A DNA stretch of 64,000 nt, taken from assembly GCA_900618425.1 (NCBI GenBank), contig UZAN01039580.1, positions 52,362-116,361 of the forward strand, given 5' to 3'. The notes below the pieces were generated by a model. It was not told where the DNA came from, did not search any database, and saw only the letters and a list, made by a program, of their open reading frames with translations. The translations under genes were made by a program, and so were the position numbers. This document shows, piece after piece, positions 34,215 to 46,106 of the stretch (its first letter is position 1; each line of letters opens with the position of its first letter). The stretch is from Echinostoma caproni (lineage: Eukaryota; Platyhelminthes; Trematoda; Plagiorchiida; Echinostomatidae).

Positions 34215-35640
34215 AAACACGTTTTTGACAGCCACCACACTTGAATAGGTTGTGCTGTTTTATTTCACCTCTGCAAACGGTTTTGCAATTGAAATATGAG
34301 ATATACTTAGGTCGCACACTGGTAGGATTTGGATGTGAAGTTATTTTAATGGTGCGGGAGCCATAAAAACGTACGCAGCAGTCTTGTAGCTGGAGGATTT
34401 CACAGGACACAAATGTTGAGTCACCAGCGGACCATGTTTAAATACTAGGTTGTTACGTTTGTCTCATGTTGTGCCGTCAAAACAAAAGCCATTCACAGGT
34501 CGATCAGAATTCATTCAAAGGTTGTGAGATTATTTTAAAATGAGATTATTCTTCTAATGCGTTGTAACTTCACAATAGAGAAAGGAATAAAGGGGATGCA
34601 GGAAATATAACTACAAGTTGGTTCATATGTCATCGGAGATGTATCGATGAGTCCATCTGTTATCGGAGTCAGGTGATCTTGGGGTGATTTCTGTTTCTGG
34701 CGGCAGTAGTTGACTGTTCACACTGAACTGCATTCAGTCATTCACTCAAACATTCATCAACTTGTTCATACACCCAATACCGATTTAAGCCCACCCCATG
34801 AACATGAACACACACATACACACAAACAGAAGGTTCGCACACATTTCAATCTAATCGTCCAGCCATATCACGCCCAAACATACAGCATACGTTCAAATGC
34901 ACACACACACACACGCAGACATCGACAGGCACATTGTTAACTGGAGTCCATTGGTTCGTACCACGGTTTTACCCGAAAACGGATCGATGAATGACTGACT
35001 GACTGGTACTCTGTACTGTGAGTATTATTCGCCTCGATCCAATAAAACCAGAAACACTGTTAATTTCAGCAAATGTGTTGCTCCTGACAGCGAAACCTAA
35101 TGCACGGTCGTTTCGGTAGAACTGAGGCAACGGTGTCATCGAGGGGTGAATGGAACAGGAAGAATGGTTCGAACCAGGAAAACGTAGCCGGTAGTGGCAG
35201 ATTTACCTTTTTCCGCGCTAGAATTTCGAGACAACCTAGTTTCACTGGACATACTCACCATAATAATCGGTGTTTACTGACTGATTCCAGTCGTGTAGTC
35301 GCATGCTCCACCTAGCGAAAAAAAGAGCACGTTCGAGATTTCCTCCGGGGTATACAGATCTTTATCCTTTTCATATGGTCTTTATATGTGGAAACTGTGA
35401 TAAAATGTGGTTAAAGATATAGTTGAATTATACGGAGATTTTTCACGCTCTAATGATACTAATTTTCCGGGAAACCATTACTAACTTCAGAAAGAAAGTG
35501 CAGGAATCGTCCTGTCCAGTACAGTGTTCTACAAACTAAACAAAATTCCCCTAAATTCACTCTGAAATGAGGTTAACACTCAAACACAGTAATTCCATTT
35601 GTACAAAAGAACTCATCATGAAAAATATAGTGACAACAAA
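34215..35640. other. No gene seen; CA-rich simple sequence
   Basis: CA-rich patches lie at about 34800-34830 and 34898-34914. Open frames at 34.7-34.9 and 35.1-35.3 kb follow this composition and have no splice support. Confidence 0.3.
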
Positions 35641-36074
35641 NNNNNNNNNNNNNNNNNNNNNNNNNNNNNNNNNNNNNNNNNNNNNNNNNNNNNNNNNNNN
35701 NNNNNNNNNNNNNNNNNNNNNNNNNNNNNNNNNNNNNNNNNNNNNNNNNNNNNNNNNNNNNNNNNNNNNNNNNNNNNNNNNNNNNNNNNNNNNNNNNNNN
35801 NNNNNNNNNNNNNNNNNNNNNNNNNNNNNNNNNNNNNNNNNNNNNNNNNNNNNNNNNNNNNNNNNNNNNNNNNNNNNNNNNNNNNNNNNNNNNNNNNNNN
35901 NNNNNNNNNNNNNNNNNNNNNNNNNNNNNNNNNNNNNNNNNNNNNNNNNNNNNNNNNNNNNNNNNNNNNNNNNNNNNNNNNNNNNNNNNNNNNNNNNNNN
36001 NNNNNNNNNNNNNNNNNNNNNNNNNNNNNNNNNNNNNNNNNNNNNNNNNNNNNNNNNNNNNNNNNNNNNNNNNN
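35641..36074. other. Assembly gap (434 Ns)
   Basis: A run of Ns directly precedes a dinucleotide repeat, so assembly probably failed inside the microsatellite and the true length is unknown. The protein frames that appear to cross it are artefacts. Confidence 0.99.
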
Positions 36075-36154
<80 letters not shown>

Positions 36155-36158
36155 GAGC
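36075..36158. repeat. Compound (TA)n-(GA)n microsatellite
   Basis: (TA)n from 36075 to about 36114 is followed by (GA)n to about 36158, with one CA interruption. Confidence 0.97.
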
Positions 36159-36159
36159 A

Positions 36160-37375
36160 GTTACTGATTTTACGTTTTATAACTAAGAGTAAAATATAAG
36201 TTCATTCATGAAGCATAATATCCTCAACTGTGTTTAAGCCTCCAGTGATAGGTTACAGGACTGACCTGCAGTTTGAAATTTCTCAGCGAAGGAACAGATC
36301 ACGTCTGGATATCAAACTACTCGAAAACGCTCAACCTGACTGATTTGGAAGAGGACGACGATAGCGACGACAACAAAAACAACCGAATCATTGACAGAGT
36401 TGTACGGCACAAGAGCAATCCAGGTTCGGACTCCCGTCAGGTCAAATGTGATTGTGAGATTTTTTTGTTTGGATACTTTTGAAAAGCAAAATAGGTGCGC
36501 TGTTTTCTGATGCCTCACATGGTTCGTCAGCGAGTGAGAGAGAGAGAGACAACAAAGAGAGGTTTTAATTTAACGATACACTTGCAGTTAAGCAGTCACC
36601 TGCGTGCAGAGAAGAGCGAAATGAATCAGAATTAAATTGAAATCGATCGAGTGCTTGGGTCACTGTCAATCATGAAACACCGTTTGAGTACAAGGCGTTT
36701 GGACGCAAAAGACCTAACAAAACATAAAACGACGTTCCGAACCAATCCTCGGAAACATGTAGATAATTTTCAACCAAAACTGAGAACCAGTTGAGTTAAA
36801 GTGCTTTCCGTCAGTCCCAGGTTTTGCTACTACACTAGAGTAACTGCAAAACGAAATTGGGAAAAAAATTTGAAAATATTTTAGCCCCAATATCATATAT
36901 GTTTTAGCCTACGTCACCTTATGCTGAAGACATGAAACCTACCACGGTGCACAGAAGCAACAATCTCCCGATGATTAAATCACAGAAAATAAAATCAGTG
37001 ACCTTAGAATATAAACAACGGTGGAACCGGTCACAATGCATGATAAGGTATAAAAATCTACTGAACGACATCTGAGGGTTTCAAAGAATGCCTGGAAAGA
37101 ACATACAAACGACGCTGATGAAATTTTTCTAAACCAGAGAAATGCATTAAACGCGGTCACCATAGACATATGCAGAACACTGAATTGACGGTATACCTTA
37201 CCGGTAATAATTAACTACGAACTATCCGTCAAACTGATTCTAGGTGTGTGCAACACTCCTTATCGCTGCGTAACCACGGGACTGGTGGGGATCAAGGAAT
37301 TCCTGATGATAGCACTGACCAATGAAACAGAAGCTATGATGTGTATAGGGAAAATGCAAAATAGCATGATCAGCT
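36160..37375. other. No gene supported
   Basis: A block at 36410-36450 (CCAGGTTCGGACTCCCGTCAGG) resembles a B box with one inserted base and may be a SINE fragment, but no A box precedes it at the right distance. An acidic frame (EEDDDSDDNKNN, 36273-36482) overlaps it and is probably chance. A (GA)n patch lies at 36533-36550. Confidence 0.3.
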
Positions 37376-37530
37376 GCCCGATGGTCGAGTGGCCAGTATG
37401 CTTGCGGTCTACCTATGAGACGCCGGGTTCTCTCCCCAATTGAGATACAAAAAGTATGCACCGTTGACGAGTCACAAACAAGACGAAAAATTTTTCCAGT
37501 GCTCTTTGTCGGTTATCAAAAACATTTCCA
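37376..37530 (+). mobile_element. tRNA-headed SINE carrying a hammerhead ribozyme, copy 3
   Basis: A perfect A box TGGTCGAGTGG (37382-37392) is followed at tRNA spacing by GGTTCTCTCC (37426-37435), a B box with a one-base loss. The ribozyme follows at 37458-37502, and then CCAGTGCTCTTTG, TTATC and CATTTCC, shared with copy 2. GGCCAGTATGCTTG in the head is close to the matching part of the head at the left edge of the window. Confidence 0.75.
37458..37502 (+). ncRNA. Degenerate type I hammerhead ribozyme (SINE copy 3)
   Basis: Core TTGACGA (37464-37470) differs from CTGANGA only at C3 (to U). Stem II GTC/GAC keeps three of four pairs. GAAA is at 37485-37488, stem III has decayed to AATTTT, and cleavage would fall after 37496. 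Stem I GCACCG (37458-37463) pairs with CAGTGC (37497-37502) at five of six positions, including the closing G-C pair that copy 2 has lost. Confidence 0.65.
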
Positions 37531-37675
37531 CCGCAGTTAGACTCATAATATGTTCAACTCGGAACCATTTCGCTCTCTGGGTATAAAGGGAAAGTAAAAC
37601 AAAACAGAATTGCCGGAAGTTCACGCTTTTTTCTTCTAAGGTCAGAGCACTTTTTACTCCCCGAAGACTCCAAGT

Positions 37676-37954
37676 ATGAATTGTTCAACCGAATGTCAAT
37701 GCAATGAAGTTAACATCTACCAACCTGGTTTTATACCTTATTTGATTGAGAAAAACGCAATAAATGACTTGCATTTGATTACGCATCCATTAGTTAAATT
37801 TCAGAAGTGTAATGCACATACAGTAAGGTTGACAAAGAAGTCTGATTTACAAAAAACAATGGCTCATGTTACATTCAAGGGTACATCATTTGAGTTTAGA
37901 GCATCCAAACTGACAGTTACCTGTCAATTATCAAGTATCATAAATGTTATGTAA
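37676..37954 (+). CDS. ATG open reading frame of 92 codons, unrecognised
   Basis: Opens at an ATG at 37676 and closes with TAA at 37952-37954. It has four cysteines near the N-terminus (NCSTECQCNE...) and a Lys/Thr-rich remainder, with no signal peptide or membrane segment. It lies just after the SINE at 37.4 kb. A pyrimidine-rich acceptor-like TTTTTTCTTCTAAG occurs 45 bases upstream, so a 3' exon is also possible. No homologue recognised. Confidence 0.25.
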   Translation: MNCSTECQCNEVNIYQPGFIPYLIEKNAINDLHLITHPLVKFQKCNAHTVRLTKKSDLQKTMAHVTFKGTSFEFRASKLTVTCQLSSIINVM

Positions 37955-38745
37955 GCTTTGATATGTGTAATTTAATTCACTATTATTCAAACTGGAACAA
38001 GTTCACCGGCCTCAATGGGATTGGAACGAGCGCATGGGCATTGTCAGGGTCGTTAAATGACGTATGCCGTCTCTGGTGCGTTACGATTACANACTGACAG
38101 CGCTGACATTTTACATCTGGTTACCAACACAATATAGACTTACATAGAATCCACCAATAAGCGTGGAGGTTTTCTGTCCATCAAATTGATGTTCATACAA
38201 CCATGCACAGACATGATACTTGAGAGAAATAGATGAAAGAAGAAACAGTCAAAATGCTTTGAATAATGGGAACTGACTTTTTTGGCTTGACTTCACTCGT
38301 CGCACGATCCTGCCAAAATTTCAGAATTGCCCGACATTTATGAATAATTTTAGTTTTAAGAAAACGAGTAGGTGAATGATCAATTGTTTCCAGATGTTCC
38401 CAGTCATGCTCTCACATATCATATAGTGGAGAAATATTAGTTTTGCCGTTCACAAAATGACCCGAATGCTTGATCTTTTCTCTGTTTGCATAACCAGTCA
38501 GAGATAAATGAAACTCGCAAAAATCTTCAAGACCGTGAATCCCTCTTGACGTTGACAGTAATTGTTTGTTCTGAGTGTGAGTCACTTGTGCAATGTATCA
38601 CTAAGTCGCGGTGACGTAACATAAGAAGACGTCATTTTCTATAATTGTATTATAAATTGGGTTAGTCTTGGTAATTTTTTCATCCCTGTGAAGCTTATTC
38701 CATTAGGGGTTGGCATAAAAAGCTACAAGGAGAATTTAAAGCGCA
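37955..38745. other. No gene seen
   Basis: No splice pairs or recognisable motifs; one N at 38092. Confidence 0.35.
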
Positions 38746-38747
38746 GA

Positions 38748-39028
38748 TCAAAAATGGCAGGGAATCTCCAACAGATGACGAGAGGATAAATTGCAGTTGA
38801 GTTTCATAATGAAGTATTTTGAGGATTTTGGAACCGAATAAAATGAATTATTATGGTCATCGTTCAGTGTTTCGTATGTTTTAGGACATTGATCGAGCGG
38901 TTCAATAATTACGACTTTTCGCACGAATACTTGGGCTTGAACAATTGTTTTTGAGAAGTTATCAGTTGAAGCCAAATACGTCGTCGGAATTTTAATTTGT
39001 TCTGTCACTCTTGCCCTAAAACCGGTTT
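38748..39028 (-). CDS. Candidate terminal exon, minus strand, unrecognised
   Basis: On the minus strand an acceptor (GAGCTAAACCGGTTTTAG) precedes a block that is open for about 90 codons to TGA at 38748. The text looks protein-like (KIPTTYLASTDNFSKTIVQA, then ...VRKVVIIEPLDQCPKTYE). The frame is entered one base before a codon boundary. I see no clear AATAAA within 200 bases past the stop. No family recognised. Confidence 0.3.
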
Positions 39029-39029
39029 A

Positions 39030-40690
39030 GCTCATTTGGAAAATCTAGCTTCTGAATTTAAATGCCTCACTGCTGTTTGTCGAAAAATATATTCACCAAA
39101 TATGAAGAGGATTTGGGCGTAATTCTTCAAAAAAACTACCTTGGAAATACGTGTTTGTGCGCAGATCTGGGCACATGCCCGTACAAAGAAATCATTTGAC
39201 CTTGCACATTGGCCAGTCTTCTATTGAACCTCTTCGCACCTAAGTTGCAGATTAAACTCTAAATGACAGGAAATAGGGGGTCAATCTAGGGCTAGGATGT
39301 TCACGGCTAACGAGAAACGTCCCCAAATCACCTCGATCATACAAAAGCGAAAGCTTGTAAACGAGCACGAGTATGACCTGGAAATTTCTATCGGCTCTAG
39401 CAATTGTATTTCCATGTGTTCCAGTAGTTAACCGTGTTTGAACTCAGGGTCAAATAGGTCTTTTTTCGGTTACGGTGGCGCTTTGAAAATACAACTGATG
39501 GATCATTATTCGTTCACTGAATGCTTATGTGGCATTTTATCTCTGATCTATAGGATAGCCTAGACTCCGGAACTCATTAGAGCTAGATACATGGTGTATC
39601 CAGATAACACAGAACACATCTGAACTCATTTATATACATTGTTCCACACTAAGTTACCTTGAGAATCTTTGCTTTTTGATTACAGTCAAGATAAAGTGAA
39701 TATATGTGCAGCTGCTTGCGGAAAATATCCGTTGGGAACGATCACATTTCTAAAGAGATATGTAGTGCAAAAAATCCAAAATTACCGAAAATATGTATTT
39801 TTCACATTGTGAATCAAACAAAGAGATGAACATGACAATAATGATAGACTAGTTTAGTTCATTCGATACTCGGCTATTACAATTTCTATATATGAAGGTT
39901 AACTTGAAACCGTAAATAGTATGATGTAACTTCCACGTCGCCATCAACAATCGTTATTATGTTTTGTTTAAGTAAATAGATTTTCACTGAATAAGGTTGA
40001 AACAAAGCTACAATCATTCAACCGATATTGCTGATTGCAATCTCGTCAAACAAATAATTGCAAAACTCATTCAGATTTAAATTTAATCATTGAACTGGCT
40101 TTCTAACATTGTTGCTTTGTGAGTACGTTCAGACGAGACAATCTACTGAAAGTCTGTGATGATGAACACACTAAGAGGTCACTTTTGATTGTACACGAAC
40201 TGCTATACCGTAAATTTTATATACCATAAAGGAAGGGTTTACAACAGTGATTGCCTTAGAGAATAAAATCCTAAAATCTTTGATTAAAATATTTTGTTCT
40301 TTTAGTTTCATTGGTGAAAAGAAAATTTACCCTTTCTCTTCAAGCGCAACACGAAAGTGATGAAGTTAATAATCAAATGCTTTTCAAGTTATGAAAATCG
40401 GACAACTTGACGTTTCCAATCTCAAAATGTGCAAAACAGAAACACCCTATCCAATTATAATGAAGGCTCTTGCATTTTTGACCTTTAAGAACCATTATCA
40501 TCAGTTACTATGAAAGGATGAGCACCTTTTACTCAATTATGTGTTGACAAAGGTGATGTTCTTGATTTTGAGAAGTACCAGTGAACGTATTCGAATTTCT
40601 TCAAAAAATGCAACCTGCATATTTGTTTTTTCAACCATAATGACTGTTAACTGTTCGATACTGCCATAAAAGTTCTTCTGTTTGCCACAA
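39030..40690. other. No gene seen
   Basis: AT-rich sequence without splice pairs, promoter boxes or motifs. Confidence 0.35.
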
Positions 40691-40695
40691 ATAAA

Positions 40696-43650
40696 ATGAA
40701 ATATGAACATTCACTTGACCGAGAATTTTTTCTCCCGAAGAAGAGGGCTATGCATCGTGCACGTCTTCCTGATCTCCGATTTCTTCCACCTCATAGTTAT
40801 CCTCCTCTAACATTTCCAATGCCTTCGGGGTCTGCAGACTATCGTACCAACAACTGTGCTTCAGGTGGAAACCCCGCCCCTGTTCTCGCTCGTAAAATAG
40901 AGACCCTAGCCATCAATGTGCTGTTCAAGAATACAGCTCTACCATCCGATTGACACCCTCATCAAACCCATCTTTGAAATTTCATTTACACCTTTCTGGG
41001 ACCCTGAGGCTGTGGATCGTGAATTTTCTGGCGCTGGCACGGCTCTCAATGAGAGAGCTAAAGCCTAGCTAATAGATGGAATCCTAAACAACAGAAGTCT
41101 GTGTGCATCAGCAGTCGTCGCTCCGAAAGATGCAAACTGCTTATCTTCTCAACGTACGCACCCAATAACTGTATCCCAGACACAGTCAAAGATACTGTCT
41201 ACCAAATGCCACCAAGCCTCTTTTTTAATGCTATTCGGAGCGATATCGTGGTTTCAGTGGAAGATATTTATGCTATGGTAGGCCGGGTGACTTCGAGTGA
41301 GGCGCACCTTGGAGGTCCTTTTGAACTAGATTACTGCTGCTCGGAAAACGGGAGCGGTTATTGGCTCTACGTTCTGACCACCGCCTATTCCTAGCCCGTA
41401 CGAACTTCAGACACTCCAACTGCCGGTGAGCGACCTTCGTCGAGTCAGTGACGAAAGTAGATCAACCACTTCGCTATAAGCCCCGTTGGCGGGGTTGCAT
41501 TCAAGACAGTCGATCGTACTGGAGCACTCTCCTTGAATCTGACCACCAATTAGTTTGTGACTAGCAGTTCGTTTGCTTTTGTGGGCGATATAAGTGCAGG
41601 ATGCAGCAGCAGTTAGACTGCTACGCGTTGTCTCAACGAGCATACTTTACCGTCTTTCAGAACGCGCTAACTGAAAGGCTAGAGTCAACCCCACCTGATA
41701 ACATCAGTCGGCACTGATCGCCTATCAAGAATTCTATGAATTCGGCTGGCTTATTAATTAGTGGCCTCACATTTGTGTCGTGAAACCCTAGAATTGCACT
41801 GGGTCCCTGGGTCTTTCTGACGTTCACCGGTCACTTCCGACTGGCTGGTAGCATAACGTAGCACAACTTTCAATGAGACGTGGAATTAGCGTAAGTCTAC
41901 ACAGAAAATGTGAAATTTGATAGTCTCAACGCGCAGCAGAGATTAAACGTGCTGTCGTCATAAGAAATGTCCGCAAGCTGTTCTATCTTATCTAAGTTAC
42001 AAGTAGGATAGACTTAGATGTGAGGGAAACGGTCTATGAAGCTGTAGGCTAGCTTCTTCCCAATCAACAGTGACGTGTTGAACCATGAGCGGAGCACTTC
42101 AGAGAGCAGCTTAACTGATCAGTTTCTCACTTGACTGTTTCGGCACACATCCCATTGTCTATCTCAATAGACACACCTTCGGAGGCGGAAGTCCTCAAAG
42201 TACTCCATGCTTATGGACGTCACAATACGGGAAAGCCGATAATCCCCGCATAGCTCTCTTTAAATATGGTGGAACAGAGCTACTTGAAGAACTGAACACT
42301 GTTCTCTAATGTTTGGACTATTAAGCAGACTCCCTTCTCTCGGGAAAAATCGATTGTTTTACTGATGCGGTGACTCCGCCAATCATAGGAGTAAAAGCCT
42401 GAAAGATTTTAGTGTCCAATATTCTTCCTAGATTGTACAAGACGCTAGAGGAGCACGTTCGCGAGGACCAGGCTGGGAATTGTCCGGTAGTAGATGCATC
42501 GATCAAATCGACACTCTCCGATAGCTGCTAGAACACCGGTATATTTACCAGAGACCAACGATCATTGTGCTCCAACACATTCGCTCGGCTTTTGACTCCA
42601 TCGACAGGATCGCACTATGGAGCTGTTTGTTTATAAATTAAGTACCTGAGAAGTATGTGTCGGTCCTCAAGGACTTGTTTCACCATATCTCAGGTCGAGT
42701 TGTGGTCTATGGTCGGTTTTCGCCACGCTTCGCCGTCTCTAGTAGAATGCGACAAGGTTGTCCCATATCACCTTTCCTCTTCAACTTTCCACAGAGAATG
42801 TTCTGGCCTGGTCTAGCAAATGAAGGAGGCGAATTCCTTTAAGGGAACAGAATGGTTGACTTAGAATAAGCCAGTGATATTGCCTTGCTTGGTGACAATA
42901 CCCAGGCAGCCCAACACGGCGATCTAAGCATCCAGATATAGTATGTACTTTGCACCATTCAAGTGCGAAGTGCTTGTAAAAAAATTACTGGAGCCTTTGC
43001 CTGCACGCACTGTTTCCGGTGATCACATAGAACTAGTTGAGAGCTTTAGGCACCTAGGGAACTCAATCATACCTAGAGGTGGTTTTGGGAAAGAGATCAC
43101 ACCATGAATGGCGAAAACTAGAGCCGCTTTTTCCAACCTGTGACACCTGTGATGCCACTATGATATCCGACTGTCCCTTAAAGAAACGGCTTTCACCTAC
43201 GCGGTTCGCAGTGTTCTGCTTAACGGTTGCGAGACCTACCAGCTCGGCATAGAGGATACTAATCAACTTTCTTTATTTGACCATTGATTTCTTCGAAGCA
43301 TTGCTCGTGTTCAGTGGGAACATTGTGCGAGCAATGAAGAAATTCGTCGTCGTGTGCTGGTTGCTGATCATACTTCCCTGATCTGAGTAATCGTTCTACA
43401 CCGCCGTCGATGGATTGGTCAATTTTGCTTTTTACCTTTCCACCTTTCTTCATCTCCGTGCTCTCTTTGCAAGTGTTGGGCAATACTGTAGGATGCACCG
43501 CGCGGTCAGACCATGACCATAACCTATCGTGAAGTTATGGAGAAGTCAACTTCAGCACTGGCTTCCCTTGGTGCCGACCTAGGCCCAAGGGATGAGGATT
43601 GCCGGTGGTCAGAGAAGTTGAGAGATGGCTCAGAACATATGTCAGTGGGG
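40696..43650 (+). mobile_element. Nearly full-length, heavily broken LINE (APE endonuclease plus reverse transcriptase)
   Basis: Element-like protein pieces run in order through shifting frames. Near 40.97-41.07 kb SFTPFWDPEAVDREFSGAG and ALNERAKA belong to the endonuclease N-terminal half. 41.1-41.39 kb gives STYAPNNC, SDIVV and GRVTSSEAHLGGPFELD, the family's 'YAPT', 'VAGDFNA' and following block. Near 41.45-41.6 kb come the last endonuclease segments. At 42.57-42.84 kb are AFDS, a catalytic-palm entry, and MRQGCPISPFLFNF (42750-42790), the 'RQGCPLSP' reverse transcriptase motif; ASDIALLGD near 42.87 kb stands where 'YADD' should be. At 43.26-43.64 kb are RSIARVQWEHCASNEEIRRR, a 'GQ.MT...' block and LGADLGPRDEDCRW, the C-terminal end typical of this LINE group, which is often annotated in worms and flukes as F52C9.6-like. 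More than ten stops and frameshifts make it dead. I cannot settle its clade (RTE or CR1 group) by eye. Confidence 0.8.
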
Positions 43651-43653
43651 TAA

Positions 43654-44262
43654 TTGCTGTGCGATTGGTTTGTCGAGATCCCACTCCCCATAACAGCCAA
43701 CAATCATCAGGAAGTGTACGATGAAACTAAAAAATCTTTCATCATTTGTTCACCTTGTTATCTGTTTTCCCCGTTTCTATTTCATCCTTCTGTACCTCTT
43801 ACTAACATTATCATCATTGCTTTTTTGTTGGCACAATGCTTGTTGTCCATTCGGGAATATAAATATACGTTTCCGTTGCTTGATGTTTTAATTGCCGGAA
43901 ATAACTGGTGTGATATACTGAAACTCGTCTTCTCTTTTGAGATCACTATCAGCGCGAGTAAAGTGTCGATAAGTACAGCAGATAAGGTTCCGGCTTCACA
44001 ACGCAACTATTTTTCCCAAATTGGATATCGAGTTGATGCGTCATCACTATGTGAAGTAACCGTCTCTTCTCATCTCTGGAAAAAAAGACCACCAATTTGT
44101 TTACCCTTCTCAAGAGAAGCAAAATGGAACATTTTCGAGCAATCGACCGGTTTACATCATTCAAGCCCACGCACCAGCTCTGAAAGCCCTGCGATTTTAT
44201 TCCACATAGATGATATCACTTTCCGTTTTTGTCGATACATCATTTTCTGCATATTTCAGTGA
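43654..44262 (+). other. Long open frame after the LINE 3' end
   Basis: A 202-codon frame starts with an alternative codon inside the LINE's last bases and continues past it. It is Ser/Ile/Phe-rich with a hydrophobic stretch (IIIIAFLLAQCLL). No conserved motif is visible and the first ATG comes late. Its upstream part is LINE tail, so it is more likely 3' untranslated LINE sequence plus chance open frame than a gene, though its length is above the local background. Confidence 0.2.
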
Positions 44263-44264
44263 CA

Positions 44265-46105
44265 TAGTTTATTTGTTCTTTTTCTTCGTTTTATTTTGCC
44301 CCTCAGACAATAAACATCACATTGTGTTATCCACATGGGCTTTTAAGGGGGTAATGTCACGTGAAACTAACTCACAACTAGGTTTCTAATCATGACCTCG
44401 CTGAACCGTGATATGAAATACGGCGCACCTAACGAACTGAATTCCGCTTCACTACGGACAATGTTCTGCACTAAACGATTTATAGTGGTAGTTTCTGATT
44501 CTTTCACTAAGGTACACACTACTGTTCACAAGCAACGCATTATAAAACACCACGTGACAATTTGCTGCATCAAAATCGAGTATGTCGATTGCTTCACTGC
44601 GACACTGCTTTGCAAATGTTAGCTTAGGAGAGATTCACTCTGTCATGTCGTATATTGCTCAAATGTGTCAGATATAATAAAATGCATATATAGGTGTGTT
44701 TATGTGTATGCAAGGGAATAGATATCATCATATAGAAGTATATGCATGGGGTGAGCGAGCAATATGTACACGCATTGCATCCACACGATCTGGGGAAACG
44801 ATCTATGGTATTTCACTGCGAAAAGAATAATAAACAGGTCAAAGTTGGAGGTCTGAGTGAACCAAAACAACAAAGTTGAGGGTTCGGTTCATGAACTTGG
44901 AGGGTCATTGGGGTTTACAGACAAGGTGGAACAGAAGACTGGAAGTGAAAGAAAACAGCATATAAGAACAAGTCCGAACTGTATATCGTTGTATTTCCAA
45001 ATTGAAAGAATGAGGTGGAACTCATCAACGTCTGTGTGTAGGTGCGCGTAAATTCTGTGAATCATTTTAGTTTATTTCGCACCATCCCATCAAGCTTTCT
45101 TGATATTAGACTTCTAGTGCATAGGTCTATCTCTCCACAACTGCACACAAGTTTACAAACACACACACAACATGTATGCATACATATACACAGCATTGTG
45201 TATTGGAGGTAAATGCATTGTGATGAACCAGAATAAAACAGGAATTCACATGTGTAACAGCTTGCACATAACGTGTTTCGCGATTCAACGGTACCAACAT
45301 GAATGGAGTTATTCACCCAAACGTCAGATATATAGACATCACAATAAGTGACTGAATGTTCTACCCAAACAATCTAGTGGTTGAGATAAAAAGAATGGCG
45401 CGGTTCGGAGTTGGAAACAGCGAGAGCAAGGTGGTTAATAGTATACAAGGTTCAGACATAGTCTATGTGTCTCGAAGCAAGACGGGTTTTCGTGGACGAC
45501 AGTAACGGAAAGGTTTATAATTGCACGGATGGGAGCAAGAGAGGAAGAGAAAGGAAAATGACTGTTTCGGCTGACTGACTATGGCGTCACTCAAGTCCAC
45601 GGGGTGGGGTCGATGACAGTCTCATTCGATTCAGAATAAAAAGGGCTAATGACAATTTGAGTTCACAGAATTCAGAAACAAAAAATCAAAGACAGTGCAA
45701 AAAGCGACTGAGAGCGGACAAAAGAGATAGACAGCCTTGTGGCAACAGATATGGAAGCACGAATGAAAGAACGCTATATAAAACACCGCTTGCGTATGAT
45801 ACTCATTTGAAGCGGGTTGAGGGAAACTAAATCTTAAGGGGGGATAATTACCGTTTAGCTGGGTGAAGATTGAAAAGAAAGACTTGAGTAGGTCACAAAT
45901 GAATTTAGATGGTGTAAACGAGGCATAAAATTTGATGACCTTAAGGCTGCGCAACAATACCGGGGTCAAACCGTATTTAGACTCACGTGGCATTTATGAG
46001 GACGGTTCGACAGAAATGACAGCTTGATCTGGCGTGCCTTGTTCTCACAGGTAGTGTGTCTGGTTGGAAGTGTAAACCGTTTTGCCAAACATTGTCGGAA
46101 CATTT
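44265..46105. other. Probable 3' flank of the membrane-protein gene; nothing else supported
   Basis: This lies downstream of the minus-strand gene ending at 46107. A minus-strand frame at 45646-45993 (115 codons) would fall in its 3' untranslated region. TTTATT at about 45069-45074, which is AATAAA on the minus strand, is one possible polyadenylation signal, roughly 1 kb past the stop. CA/TG-rich patches occur at 45155-45180. Confidence 0.3.
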
Positions 46106-46106
46106 T

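Noticed and set aside
35567..36186. Two long plus-strand frames crossing the N gap
   Set aside because: They are open only because Ns translate as X and the flanking (TA)n/(GA)n lacks stops.
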